64,000 bases of DNA, taken from Microbacterium elymi (GTDB lineage: Bacteria; Actinomycetota; Actinomycetes; Actinomycetales; Microbacteriaceae). The translations under genes and the position numbers were made by a program. A model generated the notes under the pieces. That model was not told the origin of the DNA. It ran no database searches and saw only the letters and a program-made list of their open reading frames with translations. Where the stretch lies: NCBI RefSeq assembly GCF_021582895.2, contig NZ_CP091139.2, positions 930,001-994,000 on the forward strand. The letters are read 5' to 3'. This document shows positions 9,390 through 19,984 of this stretch, piece after piece; position 1 is the first letter of the stretch, and each line of letters begins with the position of its first letter.

Positions 9390-9961
9390 TCCTCGCCTCC
9401 GCTCGGCAGGTCGGCGTGCAGAACTCCGGAGTTCTGCACATCACGGGCCGGATCCGGCCGGTCCTCGGCCCGCCCCGTCCATTCTTCCGGAGTTCTGCGC
9501 GCCTCACGGCGGGTGAGATCGGCCTGCATCACGATCGCGTCGACGTCGTCGGGCTGGTAGTAGCGCGGCCGGCGCCCGACCTCGCGGAATCCCTCCGAGA
9601 CATACAGCGCCTGCGCGACCGGGTTGTCGGCGCGCACCTCGAGGAACAGATCGCGCACCCCGCGGCGCACCGCCTCGTCGATCAGCGCGCACAGCAGCAT
9701 CCGTCCCCATCCATGGCCGCGGGATGCCGCCGCCACCGCGATCGTCTGGATGTCGCCGTCGTGGGCGCCGGAGGGCGCCCGCAGCCCCGCGTAGCCGGCC
9801 ACGACGCCGTCGGAGACGAGCACGAGATAGCGGCCGTGCGGCGAGGCGAGCTCGTCGCGCATCATGCGCGGGCTCCACGCGTCGGTGGGGAAGGATGCCT
9901 GTTCCAGCACCATGATCGCGTCGAGATCGTCGGGCACGGCGGGGCGCAGCGCGGCGGTCAC
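9386..9961 (-). CDS. rimI: ribosomal-protein S18-alanine N-acetyltransferase RimI with repeat-derived tail
   Basis: GNAT acetyltransferase, 191 aa, next to tsaB and tsaD as in many actinobacteria. The acetyl-CoA motif is [10 protein letters not shown] (residues about 80-90), followed by [19 protein letters not shown] and [16 protein letters not shown], all typical of RimI. The family normally ends soon after this point; here about 40 extra residues follow, and their DNA is REPIN-like element 1 (TPEEW... VQNSGVLHA). Start ATG/GTG is at 9961, overlapping the end of tsaB. The tail is not expected to be catalytic. Confidence 0.88.
   Translation of the reverse strand: MTAALRPAVPDDLDAIMVLEQASFPTDAWSPRMMRDELASPHGRYLVLVSDGVVAGYAGLRAPSGAHDGDIQTIAVAAASRGHGWGRMLLCALIDEAVRRGVRDLFLEVRADNPVAQALYVSEGFREVGRRPRYYQPDDVDAIVMQADLTRREARRTPEEWTGRAEDRPDPARDVQNSGVLHADLPSGGEE
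9414..9502. repeat. REPIN-like inverted-repeat element 1 (within rimI)
   Basis: Left arm GCGTGCAGAACTCCGGA (9414-9430) and right arm TCCGGAGTTCTGCGC (9486-9500) are inverted copies separated by about 55 bases. The left arm extends into a perfect 24-bp palindrome (9416-9439: GTGCAGAACTCC plus its reverse complement). The same arms and the same ~89-bp size recur at 15168-15256 and 24059-24148. Confidence 0.85.
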
Positions 9962-10756
9962 GTGCCCACCCGCTTCGGCGCGGCGGGCGGGGCGACGTCG
10001 GGCGACCGCAGGTAGATCGCTTCGCGGGGGGCGACCTCGCGGCCGGCCTGCAGGGCGCGCGCGGCGACCAGGGCGATCATCGCCCCCGACACGGCATGCG
10101 CATCGCGCCGCTGCGCGCCGAACTCGGCCAGCACATCGTCCAGCCGATCGCGGGGGGCCAGGGCAGGGCCGGCGACCCGGACCGGCAGTCCGTCGTCGTC
10201 GGTGCCGTCGTAGACCGAGTAGGCGTATTCGCGGCGCCGGGCATCGGTCACCACGGCGAAGCGCGGCAGCTCGTCGAACGGGTCGCCCAGCATGATCTGC
10301 AGCGCGATCGCGTCGTGGCTGACGACCGGGACGACCGGGATGCCCCGCCCCAGCGCGAACGCCCGCGCGGCGGCGATCCCGATCCGCAGCCCGGTGAAGG
10401 GCCCGGGCCCCATCCCCGCCGCCACGTGCGTCACCCCTCCCCCCGCCTCGAAATCGTACGATTTGGCCGAGTGCACATCAGTCTGGGCCGAGTTTGATGT
10501 GCTCTCGCGAGTTTCATGTGCAGTCGCAGAGGAGATGGGATGCTGCGCGGCAACCGCCGACGCAGACTCCGACACCCTCGCCCCGGCCGGCGCGGCCTCC
10601 GACAGCTTGCGCCTCCGCCAGTGCGCGCTCCAGCAGCGTGCCGATCACCTCGGCATGCGCGAGCGGCTCGGCGCTGTCCACCTGGGCGAGGATGACCCCG
10701 TCGGCCTCGACGACCGCGACGGTCGTGCCGAGGGAGGTGTCGATGCCGAGAATCAC
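9958..10756 (-). CDS. tsaB: tRNA threonylcarbamoyladenosine biosynthesis protein TsaB with inserted segment (one apparent frameshift)
   Basis: ASKHA-fold partner of TsaD. GTG start at 10756 (ILGIDTSLGTTVAVVEADG), then EPLAHAEVIGTLLERAL, and the hallmark HVAAGMGPGPFTGLRIG. Between these a spacer that is usually a few residues is here about 60 residues, encoded in part by a 79-bp repeat (10449-10527) whose second copy is intergenic at 13065-13143. One frameshift lies at 10605-10610 (GCGCAGCTG read as GCGCAAGCTG); repair gives ALAEAQLSEAAPAG and keeps the frame open through the insert. Repaired length about 265 aa. It overlaps rimI by 4 bases. Confidence 0.88.
10449..10527 (+). repeat. 79-bp repeat family 2, copy A (inside tsaB)
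   Basis: Begins with palindromic core AAATCGTACGATTT, then GGCCGAGTGCACATCA, and ends GTTTCATGTGCAGTCGC. It matches the reverse complement of 13065-13143 over the full 79 bases with 7 differences (counted by eye). Internal TGCACATCA and TGATGTGCA are inverted, so it can fold. On the minus strand it is translated as part of TsaB. Confidence 0.9.
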
Positions 10757-10817
10757 CCTTCCAGGGTAGTCGTGGCCCGCACCGGTCCCTGCTCGCACCG
10801 TGAGCCCGATGGCCGCT

Positions 10818-11433
10818 TCACGGGCGTCGGGTGATCGTGACGACGCGGGGGTCCGGCGCGTCCTCGTCCTCCGGGTCCCAGTCCGGGAGCGCGTCCCCGC
10901 GCACGTCGGCCCCGCCCGCGTCCCCGCGCACGTCGGCCCCGCGCACATCGTCCCCGCGGACATCGGCCGTGCCCGCGGCCCCGCGCACCGCGTCCCCGCG
11001 CACGTCGCCCGTGCCTGCGGCATCCCCGCCGGCCGCGCGCTCGATCTCCACCTCCCACCAGACCTCGCGCAAGCCCTTCGGCCATGCCGCGACCCCACTC
11101 GACCACGACGACCGCGTCGTCGACGTCGATGTCGAGGTCGTCCAGCTCGCGGGCCGAACCGAGCCGGTAGGCGTCCGCATGCACGAGCGGCGCACCGCCG
11201 GTCAGCGACGGATGCGTCCGCGCGATCACGAACGTCGGGCTCTGCACCGGTCCGCGCACACCCAGCCCCTCGGCGATGCCGCGGGTCAGCGTGGTCTTCC
11301 CCGCACCCAGCGGACCGGTGAGCACCACGAGGTCGCCGGCCGACAGCATCCCGCCCATTCGTACGCCGAGCCGCTCCATATCGGATGCGGAGGCCACCTC
11401 GTGCCGCCCGACGAGCGCGTCGAGCCCGGTCAC
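10818..11433 (-). CDS. tsaE: tRNA threonylcarbamoyladenosine biosynthesis ATPase TsaE with repetitive insert (one apparent frameshift)
   Basis: P-loop ATPase of the t6A complex, about 204 aa repaired. GTG start at 11433 overlaps the alr stop. Walker A GPLGAGKTTLTRGIA, then SPTFVIARTHPS, HADAYRLGSARELDDLD and VVVVEWG are standard. A frameshift at 11069-11074 (GGGCTGCGC read as GGGCTTGCGC) is repaired to WGRGMAEGLREVWWEVEIER. After this the protein carries a tract of near-repeats of VRGD/VRGA (about 45 residues) before the expected ending DPRVVTITRRP. The tract reflects imperfect 15-18 bp tandem repeats at about 10895-11030. Confidence 0.9.
10895..11030. repeat. imperfect tandem repeats in tsaE
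   Basis: Repeated forms of CCCCGCGCACGTCGGCC (some as CCCCGCGGACATCGGCC or CCCCGCGCACATCGT) follow one another in frame with tsaE and encode DVRGD/AVRGA units. Unit length varies around 15-21 bases. Looks like recent slippage expansion in a flexible C-terminal linker. Confidence 0.75.
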
Positions 11434-12554
11434 ACCGACGCCTCACGGCGTGGGACGCGCGGCCCGATCCGGGTGACGATCTCGTAGTTGATGGTGGATG
11501 CCGCATCCGCCCACTCCTCGACGGCGGGCACGCCCAGGGTCGGGTCGCCGAACAGCACGACCTCGTCGCCCACCGCCACCGGCGCGTTGCCGACGTCGAC
11601 GACGAACTGGTCCATGGCGATCCGTCCGGCGACGCGGAAGCGGCGCCCCCGATCGTCACCGGCCCGGCATCCGAGGCCTGTCGGGGCACCCCGTCGGCGT
11701 AGCCGATCGGCACGAGCGCGAGGGTGGTCTCCTGCCGGGTGCGGTAGGTGTAGCCGTACGAGACGCCCTGCCCGGTGGGCACGCGGCGGACCGCCGCCAC
11801 GCCGGCGCGCACCGTCATCGCCGGACGCAAGCCCGAGCTCGGCCGAGGTCCGCCCGGTGAACGGCGAGAGACCGTAGATGCCGATCCCGAGGCGGACGCA
11901 GTCCAGCCGGGTCTCGGGCAGCGAGATCGCGGCGGCGGTCGCGGCGATGTGTCGAGCTGCGGCGCGAGGCCCACGGCCGAGGCGGTGGCGAAGCCGTCCG
12001 AGAACCGGGCGAGCGCGGCGCGATCCTCCTCCGGCGAGGTGTTCGAGACGTGGCTGAACAGCCCGACCACCCGCAGGCGGCCGATGCGCTCCAGCCGCGC
12101 TGCTTCTGCCAGCACGGCGGATGCCTCGGCCGGCGAGATGCCGTTGCGGCCGAGCCCGGTCTCCAGTTTCAGGTGCACCGGCACCGGACGATCGGCGGAT
12201 GCCGCGGCCGCCGCCCGCTCGAGCTCTCCATGTTCGAGATGCCCAGCTCGATGCCGAATGCCGCCGCTTCGTCGAACGCGGCCCCGGGCGCATGCAGCCA
12301 GGCCAGGATCGGCGCATCGATCCCGCCACGGCGCAAGCTGGAGCGCCTCGGAGATGTCGGTCACGCCCACCCGGGTGGCGCCACCGGCGAGCGCGGCCGC
12401 CGCCGCGCGCACCGCACCGTGGCCGTACCCCTCGGCCTTGACCACGGCCATGACCTCGGTGCGCACGACGCGGCGCAAGCTGTCGGACGTTCTCGGTGAT
12501 GGCGGAGGTGTCGATCACGGCCTCGCGCAGCACGCCGTCGGCCATCCGGGTCAT
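11430..12554 (-). CDS. alr: alanine racemase (several apparent frameshifts)
   Basis: PLP enzyme making D-alanine for peptidoglycan, about 373 aa repaired. The PLP lysine motif is VVKAEGYGHG; SYGYTYRT, DCVRLGIGIYGLSP and the C-terminal TINYEIVTRIGPRVPR are typical. It is the most damaged gene here: breaks near 12475-12480, 12333-12338 and 11827-11832 (all GCTGC read as GCTTGC), about 11950 (CAGCTGCGACAC read as CAGCTCGACAC), plus single-G losses near 12227 and 11645. Each has a simple repair and the product matches Alr end to end. An alternative is a real pseudogene, but the same error pattern in ribosomal genes argues against it. Confidence 0.87.
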   Translation of the reverse strand: MTRMADGVLREAVIDTSAITENVRQLAPRRAHRGHGRGQGRGVRPRCGARGGGRARRWRHPGGRDRHLRGAPACAVAGSMRRSWPGCMRPGPRSTKRRHSASSWASRTWRARAGGGRGIRRSSGAGAPETGDRARPQRHLAGRGIRRAGRSSAAGAHRPPAGGRAVQPRLEHLAGGGSRRARPVLGRLRHRLGRGPRAAARHIAATAAAISLPETRLDCVRLGIGIYGLSPFTGRTSAELGLASGDDGARRRGGGPPRAHRAGRLVRLHLPHPAGDHPRARADRLRRRGAPTGLGCRAGDDRGRRFRVAGRIAMDQFVVDVGNAPVAVGDEVVLFGDPTLGVPAVEEWADAASTINYEIVTRIGPRVPRREASV

Positions 12555-12997
12555 GTCCTGGGCTCCACGGGTTCTGAAGCGGATGCGGGTTCTGCGGGGG
12601 CTGAAGCGGATGCAGGTTCTGCGGGGGCGGGTTCTGCGGGGGCGGGTTCGCCGTCGGCGATGACGTACGCGATCGCGAGGCCGGCATCGTGCGACATCGA
12701 CAGATGCAGCGTGCGGATGCCGCGACCGGCCACGACCTCGGCGGTGGAGCCGGTGAGCGAGAACCACGGTTTGCCCGCGGCATCCGTCGTGATCTCCATC
12801 TCGGTCCAGTGCACGCCGTCGGATCCGCCCAGTGCCTTGATCAACGCCTCCTTCGCGGCGTAGCGAGCCGCGAGCGAGCGTGCGGCCAGCGGACGCTCGG
12901 CCAGGGCGAACAGGCGGGTCAGCAGTCGCGGCGTGCGCGCGATGGTCCGCTCGAATCGGGGGATGTCGACGAGGTCGACGCCGATCCCGACGATCAT
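12551..12997 (-). CDS. acpS: holo-[acyl-carrier-protein] synthase AcpS
   Basis: Transfers 4'-phosphopantetheine from CoA to apo-ACP. Motifs GIGVDLVDIPRFE (Mg-binding Asp) and RYAAKEALIKALGG are intact. Start ATG at 12997 is chosen because it begins MIVGIGVDL, as in the family; an upstream in-frame extension is rejected. The catalytic domain ends near VIADGEP and is followed by a 25-30 residue low-complexity tail (PAPAEPAPAEPASAS...) built from GCGGGTTCTGC-like DNA repeats at about 12575-12650; such a tail is not normal. The stop overlaps the alr ATG. Confidence 0.93.
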   Translation of the reverse strand: MIVGIGVDLVDIPRFERTIARTPRLLTRLFALAERPLAARSLAARYAAKEALIKALGGSDGVHWTEMEITTDAAGKPWFSLTGSTAEVVAGRGIRTLHLSMSHDAGLAIAYVIADGEPAPAEPAPAEPASASAPAEPASASEPVEPRT

Positions 12998-13064
12998 GCG
13001 GACTCCCCTCAGCGCCGCGGGTGCGGCATCCTCGACTTTATCGCGCCGGGATCTTCGGATCACC

Positions 13065-13143
13065 GCGACTGCACATCAAACCCGCGACTGCACATCAAAC
13101 CCGGCCCAGGATGATGTGCACTCGGCCAAATCGTACGATTTCG
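13065..13143 (-). repeat. 79-bp repeat family 2, copy B (intergenic)
   Basis: Inverted relative to copy A at 10449-10527, with 72 of 79 identical positions by hand alignment. Contains GCGACTGCACATCAAACC twice in tandem and ends with AAATCGTACGATTT (13128-13141). It lies between acpS and glmS, and the span 12998-13197 has no gene; a purine-rich stretch (GAAGAGAAGAGAG, 13143-13168) follows. Confidence 0.9.
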
Positions 13144-13197
13144 AAGAGAAGAGAGAAGAAGAGAAGAGAACGCGCCCGCGGCCAAGAAGAGCGGGGG

Positions 13198-15052
<1,855 letters not shown>

Positions 15053-15167
15053 GCCGTCAATCGTACGGAACACAGATTGCGAGGCGCCTGTACAAAGCCC
15101 CGGTTGGGCGGGTCCGGCGGCGCCCGCCCCGCCCGGGCGCCGGCACCGCCCCGGGCGCCCGCCCGCG

Positions 15168-15256
15168 CGTGCAGAACTCCGGAGTTCTGCACCGTATTTC
15201 GCTCCATCAGCACGCTGGAGGCCGCTCGCATACCGGAACTCCGGAGTTCTGCACGC
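15168..15256. repeat. REPIN-like inverted-repeat element 2 (intergenic)
   Basis: Between glmS and coaA. Left: 24-bp palindrome 15169-15192; right: GAACTCCGGAGTTCTGCAC at 15236-15254. The two 20-base arms are exact inverted copies with about 45 bases between. The remaining intergenic sequence 15053-15307 is GC-rich with no gene seen. Confidence 0.88.
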
Positions 15257-15307
15257 ACCGGCATCCGCTCAGAACGCCGCGGGCGCGACGACCCGCGCCG
15301 AGGGGCG

Positions 15308-16246
15308 TCAGAGTTTGCGCAGCTGCACGTGCTCCACGGCGTGGTCAGGTCCCTTGCGCAGCACGAGAGTCGCCCGCTTGCGCGTGGGCAGGACGTTCTC
15401 TTCCAGGTTCGGCAGGTTGATGTCGTTCCAGAATCCGAGTGCGCGCGCGACCGCGGCGTCGTCGTCCAGGTCGGCGAACACCTTGAAGAACGAGTTCGGG
15501 TTGCTGAACGCGCCGCTGCGCAAGCGCCAGGAATCGGTCGACGTACCAGCGTTCGATGTGGGATGCCTCGGCATCCACGTAGATGGAGAAGTCGAACAGG
15601 TCGCCGACCGACACGTCGTCCGGTGCCGCCGGCCGCTGCAGGACGTTCAGCCCCTCCACGATCAGCACATCCGGACGCCGGATCGTCACGTGCGCGTCCG
15701 GGATGATGTCGTAGCGCATGTGCGAGTAGAACGGCGCGCGCGCCTCGGGGGCGCCGCTCTTGATCGCCATCAGGAACTCGACCAGCGCGCGCCGGTCGTA
15801 CGACTCGGGGAAGCCCTTGCGGTCCATCAGCCCGCGGCGCTCCAGCTCGGCGTTCGGATAGAGGAATCCGTCGGTGGTGATCAGCTCCACCCGGGGCGTG
15901 TCCGACCACCGGCTCATCAGCTCGCGCGCAGCCGCGCGATGGTGGACTTGCCCACCGCGACCGATCCGGCCACGCCCACCACGAACGGAGTCGTCGAGTC
16001 GGCCTCCTGCAGGAACGCGGCCGTGTCGGCGCCGAGCTGCTTGGTCGCCCGGGCGTACAGGCTCAGCATCCGGCTCAGCGGCAGGTACACGTCCCGCACC
16101 TCGGCGAGGTCGAGCCGGTCGCCGAGGCCGCGGATCTGCACGACCTCGGTCTCGGTGAGCGGCTGGGCCATGCCCGCGGCCAGGCGCGCCCACTCGGCGC
16201 GCGGGATCTCGCGGTATATCTCGGGTGCGGGCGCATTCTCTGGCAC
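15308..16246 (-). CDS. coaA: type I pantothenate kinase (two apparent frameshifts)
   Basis: Phosphorylates pantothenate, committing step of CoA synthesis; about 312 aa repaired. N-terminus [18 protein letters not shown], Walker [13 protein letters not shown], then [32 protein letters not shown] and [12 protein letters not shown] are diagnostic of CoaA. Frameshifts at about 15920-15928 (CTGCTGCGCGAG read as CTGCGCGCGAG) and 15520-15525 (GCGCTGCGC read as GCGCTTGCGC) are both in GCTGC motifs; the repaired C-terminus reads [25 protein letters not shown] start at 16246; an upstream extension to 16402 is in frame but not family-like. Confidence 0.93.
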
Positions 16247-16447
16247 CCGGCCATCGTATCGGGCGGGGATGCCGCCTCGTCTGCCGCTTGCCCCGCCGCC
16301 CGTTGCCCGCCGTCGAATCACGGGATCCTCCGCGAGACCCGGTGCGATCTCCCCTGTGTCGCGAGGATCACTGTGTCTCGGCGAACCCGGGCCGGCGCGC
16401 ACTCGCCGCCCCGCGCACTACGCCGCCCCGCGCACTACGCTGTCCCC

Positions 16448-17387
16448 GTGCGCCTCGGAGTCCTGGACATCGGCTCGAACACCGTCCACCTGCTGGTCGC
16501 CGACGTGCGCCCCGGCGGGCGGCCGCTGGCCACGACCAGCCGGCGCTCGATCGTGCGTCTGATGCGCTTCCTGACCTCCGACGGGTCCATCAGCGATGAG
16601 GGCGTGCGGGCGCTGGTGGATGCTGTCGCCGACGCCCGCGATCAGGTGGCCACCGAGCCCGTCGACGAGCTGCTGGCCACCGCGACCTCGGCCGTCCGCG
16701 ACGCGACCAACGGGCCGGCGGTGATCGCCGAGCTGGAGCGCACGCTGGGCGCGCCGCTCCAGGTGCTGGACGGCGAGACCGAGGCGCGGCTGACATTCCT
16801 GGCCGTGCGGCGCTGGTTCGGCTGGGCGTCGGGACGGATCCAGCTGTTCGACATCGGCGGCGGCTCGCTCGAGCTCGCGGCCGGACCCGACGAGCTCCCC
16901 GAGGTCGCGGCATCCGTCCCGCTGGGCGCCGGGCGGATGACTCTGCGGTTCCTGCCGGACGACCCGCCGGGCGAGGCCGCGGTGGCGGTGCTCGCGCGCA
17001 CGCCCGCGACACGCTCGCTCCGGTGGCCGCGCGCTTCCGCGCCCTGCCGCGCGCCGATCACGTCGTCGGCTCGTCCAAGGCCGTCCGCTCGCTCGCCCGG
17101 CTCGCCGGGTTCCCGGCACCGGGGTGGACCGGGAACGAGCGGATGCTGCCGCCCGCGCCGCACTCGGCTCGTGGATCCCGCGGCTCGCCCGGATCCCGGC
17201 ATCCGCCCGCCAGGAGCTGCCCGGGATCACCGCGGACCGCACGTTCCAGATCGTCGCGGGCGCCGTGGTGCTGCACACCGCGATGGAGCTGATGGATGTC
17301 GCCGAGCTCGAGGTGTGCCCGTGGGCGCTGCGCGAGGGCGTGCTGCGCTACATCGAGTCGCTGGCCTGGACGCCGCCGCCGGGCTGA
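16448..17387 (+). CDS. Ppx/GppA family phosphatase (two apparent frameshifts)
   Basis: Exopolyphosphatase/guanosine pentaphosphatase-like ASKHA protein, about 312 aa repaired. GTG start at 16448 ([16 protein letters not shown], phosphate-binding loop 1), later [13 protein letters not shown] (loop 2). Frame breaks near 16990 (GTGCTGCGCGCG read as GTGCTCGCGCG) and near 17146 (one base lost after ATGCTGCC); the C-terminal frame ends in [10 protein letters not shown] with TGA at 17385. Probably the Ppx1-type enzyme acting on polyphosphate; substrate not resolved by sequence alone. Convergent with glmM, 38 bases apart. Confidence 0.87.
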
Positions 17388-17425
17388 CGCCGCCCGCGGT
17401 GGGGCGATCGCGCTGACGCTGCCCG

Positions 17426-18785
17426 CTACGCCGGCAGCGCGAGGTGCTCGCGCACGACGTCGGCCAGGCGGCCGGCGATCCGCGACGCCGCGTCGACGTC
17501 GGCCGCCTCGACCATGACCCGTACCAGCGGCTCGGTGCCCGAGGCGCGCAGCACCCGGCCGGTGTCGCCCAGCGCGGCCTCGGCCTCGGCGACCGCGGCG
17601 GCCACGTCGGCGTGCGCGACCTGGGTGCGATCCACTCCGCGCACGTTGACGAGCACCTGCGGGTACACGGTCATCACCGAGGCCAGCTCGGCGAGCGACT
17701 TGCCGGTGGCCGCCATCCGCGCCAGCAGGTGCAGGCCGGTGAGCAGCCCGTCTCCGGTGGTGGCGAACTCGCTCATGATGACGTGGCCGGACTGCTCGCC
17801 GCCGAGCGAGAAGCGTCCCTCGTTCATGCGCTCGAGCACGTACCGGTCGCCCACGGCGGTCTGCTCGACGTGGATGCCGTGCTCGGCCATCGCCCGGTCG
17901 AGCCCGAGGTTGCTCATCACTGTGGCCACCAGGGTGTCGGCCACGAGCGTGCCGCGCTCCTTCATCGCCACGGCGAGGATCGCCATGATCTGGTCGCCGT
18001 CGACCGGCCTGCCCTCGGCATCCACCGCCAGGCATCGGTCGGCGTCGCCGTCGTGCGCGATGCCCACGTCGGCGCCGAGCTCCACGACCCGCGCGGCCAG
18101 CTTGTCGATGTGCGTCGAGCCGACGCCGTCGTTGATGTTGACGCCGTCGGGGTCGGCCCCGACCACGGTCACGGTCGCGCCGGCATCCCGGAACGTCTCC
18201 GGCGACACGCCGGAGGCTGCGCCGTTGGCGCAGTCCAGGACGACGTGGATGCCGTCCAGCCGGTGCGGCAGCGACTGCCAGCAGGTGCACGACGTAGCGG
18301 TCCTCGGCATCCGCGAACCGGCGGATCCGGCCGACGTCGGCGCCGGTCGGCAGCAGCTTCGCGCCGCTGAGGGCGGCCTCGATGCGCTGCTCGACGATGT
18401 CGGGGAGCTTCACGCCGCCACGGGCGAAGATCTTGATGCCGTTGTCGGGTGCCGGGTTGTGGGATGCCGAGACCATCACGCCGAAGTCGGCGTCGATCGA
18501 TCCGACCAGGTAGGCGGCGGCGGGCGTCGGGATGACGCCGGCGTCGAGCACGTCCACACCCGATGCCGCCAGTCCGGCCGAGACCGCCGCGGAGAGGAAC
18601 TCGCCGGACACGCGCGGGTCGCGGGCCACGACGGCGGTGAGCCGCTTGCCCGCGGCGCGGCGCGCCTCGGCGGAACGGCCCTGGCCCAGGACGACCGCGG
18701 TCGCCTGGGCCAGGGACAGAGCGAGATCGGCGGTGAGGGAGCCGTTGGCCAGCCCCCGCACCCCGTCCGTGCCGAAGAGCGGCAT
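17426..18785 (-). CDS. glmM: phosphoglucosamine mutase (one apparent frameshift)
   Basis: Converts glucosamine-6-P to glucosamine-1-P; about 452 aa. N-terminus [14 protein letters not shown], phosphoserine loop [16 protein letters not shown], metal loop [14 protein letters not shown], sugar loop [14 protein letters not shown] and C-terminal phosphate loop [14 protein letters not shown] are all present. One base is inserted near 18275 (CTGCTGCAG written CTGCTGGCAG); removing it joins DRYVVHLL to [15 protein letters not shown]. Directly downstream of rpsI in the rplM-rpsI-glmM operon, the standard actinobacterial order. Confidence 0.95.
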
Positions 18786-18799
18786 GCAGACGGTCCCGA

Positions 18800-19283
18800 T
18801 CAGCGCTTCGAGTACTGAGGAGCCTTGCGGGCCTTCTTCAGACCGGCCTTCTTGCGCTCCTTGACGCGCGCGTCGCGGGAGAGGAAGCCGGACTTCTTCA
18901 GCGTCGGGCGGTTGTTCTCGAGGTCGATCTCGTTCAGCGCGCGGGCGATGCCCAGGCGCAGAGCGCCGGCCTGGCCCGAGTCGCCGCCACCGTGGATGCG
19001 GGCGATGACGTCGTATGCGCCGGTGAGGTTGAGCACCGTGAACGGGTCGGTGACCAGCTGCTGGTGCAGCTTGTTCGGGAAGTAGTCCTCGAACGCGCGG
19101 CCGTTGACGGTGATCGTGCCGGTGCCGGGGATCAGGCGCACGCGGGCGATCGCCTGCTTGCGGCGGCCGACGGCTTGCGCCGGGGACGCTGAGCACCGGA
19201 CGGGGGGCCGCCTCGACGACCTCTTCGGCAGGCGTCTCAGTGGAGAAGCTGGTGTTTTCGGTGGAGTCCTGGATATTCGCCAC
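18800..19283 (-). CDS. rpsI: 30S ribosomal protein S9 (one apparent frameshift)
   Basis: S9, about 160 aa repaired. GTG start at 19283 ([20 protein letters not shown]: the acidic N-terminal extension common in actinobacteria), core [36 protein letters not shown], and C-terminal [11 protein letters not shown], whose terminal lysine-arginine contacts P-site tRNA. Frameshift at 19173-19178 (GGCGCAGCC read as GGCGCAAGCC); repair gives [18 protein letters not shown]. Co-transcribed with rplM upstream. Confidence 0.96.
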
Positions 19284-19309
19284 GAGTGTGTCCTTTGTGT
19301 CTGCGGCGC

Positions 19310-19757
19310 TTACTGGGCGACCTGGTCGAAGATGTACTGCTTGAGCTGCTGCGCGGCGTGCGGGTGCTCCGCGCCGACGTAGACCTTCAGCTTGCTCAGC
19401 TGCTGGCGGCCCAGGCTGTTCTTGGGGAGCATGCCGCGCACGGCCTTCTCCACGGCGCGGACCGGGTTCTTCTCCATCAGCTCGCCGTAGGGACACGGAC
19501 TTCAGGCCGCCCGGGTAGCCCGAGTGGCGGTAGGCCATCTTCTTCTGGAGCTTCTGACCGGTCAGGACGATCTTGTCCGCGTTGATGATGACGACGAAGT
19601 CGCCGGTGTCGAGGTGGTTCGCGAAGCTCGCCTTGTGCTTGCCGCGCAGGAGCGCGGCGGCGTGCGAGGCGAGGCGGCCGAGCACGACGTCGGTGGCGTC
19701 GATGACCAGCCAGTCACGCTGGATCTGACCAGCCTTGGGGGTGAAAGTGCGCGTCAC
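19310..19757 (-). CDS. rplM: 50S ribosomal protein L13 (one apparent frameshift)
   Basis: L13, 148 aa repaired. GTG start at 19757 ([20 protein letters not shown]), core [19 protein letters not shown] and [18 protein letters not shown]. One extra C near 19492 (GTGTCCTACGG written GTGTCCCTACGG) breaks the frame after GGLKSVS; the repair restores [20 protein letters not shown]. First gene of the rplM-rpsI-glmM operon, with a good promoter about 140 bases upstream. Confidence 0.96.
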
Positions 19758-19893
19758 GGAAGTGCCTGCTTCTTGTTCGAACGGAGAGGTTCGTGAATCC
19801 CACTCCGGGGTGGTTCTGCGGCAGGGCCGCCGAACACGCCAGTGGAGGGCTCACGTTCGTGGAAACGCCGGCAGGGCGACGCACCAAAGGGAG

Positions 19894-19922
19894 AGTCTAC
19901 GGCATGCGGATCCCGCGGCCAA
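19894..19922 (-). promoter_or_regulatory. predicted rplM promoter
   Basis: Minus-strand TTGGCC (19917-19922) and TAGACT (19894-19899), 17 bases apart, about 140 bases upstream of rplM. Confidence 0.6.
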
Positions 19923-19937
19923 ATGCGCGGCCGACAC

Positions 19938-19979
19938 AGCACAGCGCCGGCATCCGCTCGCGGATGCCGGCGCTGTGTG
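19938..19979 (-). terminator. terminator downstream of the small membrane-protein gene
   Basis: Inverted repeat CACAGCGCCGGCATCCG with a short TCG loop, just past the stop of the 58-aa membrane protein and upstream of the rplM promoter. Insulates the two. Confidence 0.75.
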
Positions 19980-19984
19980 AGAGG

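Noticed and set aside
9416..9439. LexA/SOS box
   Set aside because: The palindrome has GAAC-N6-GTTC, not the GAAC-N4-GTTC spacing of the Gram-positive SOS box, and it recurs as doublets unrelated to SOS genes.
11430..12554. alr as a genuine pseudogene
   Set aside because: Six breaks all fit the two error classes found in indispensable ribosomal genes, and the repaired protein is complete.
15053..15307. glmS riboswitch-ribozyme upstream of glmS
   Set aside because: The intergenic region is GC-rich with a REPIN-like element; no glmS ribozyme core was recognised.
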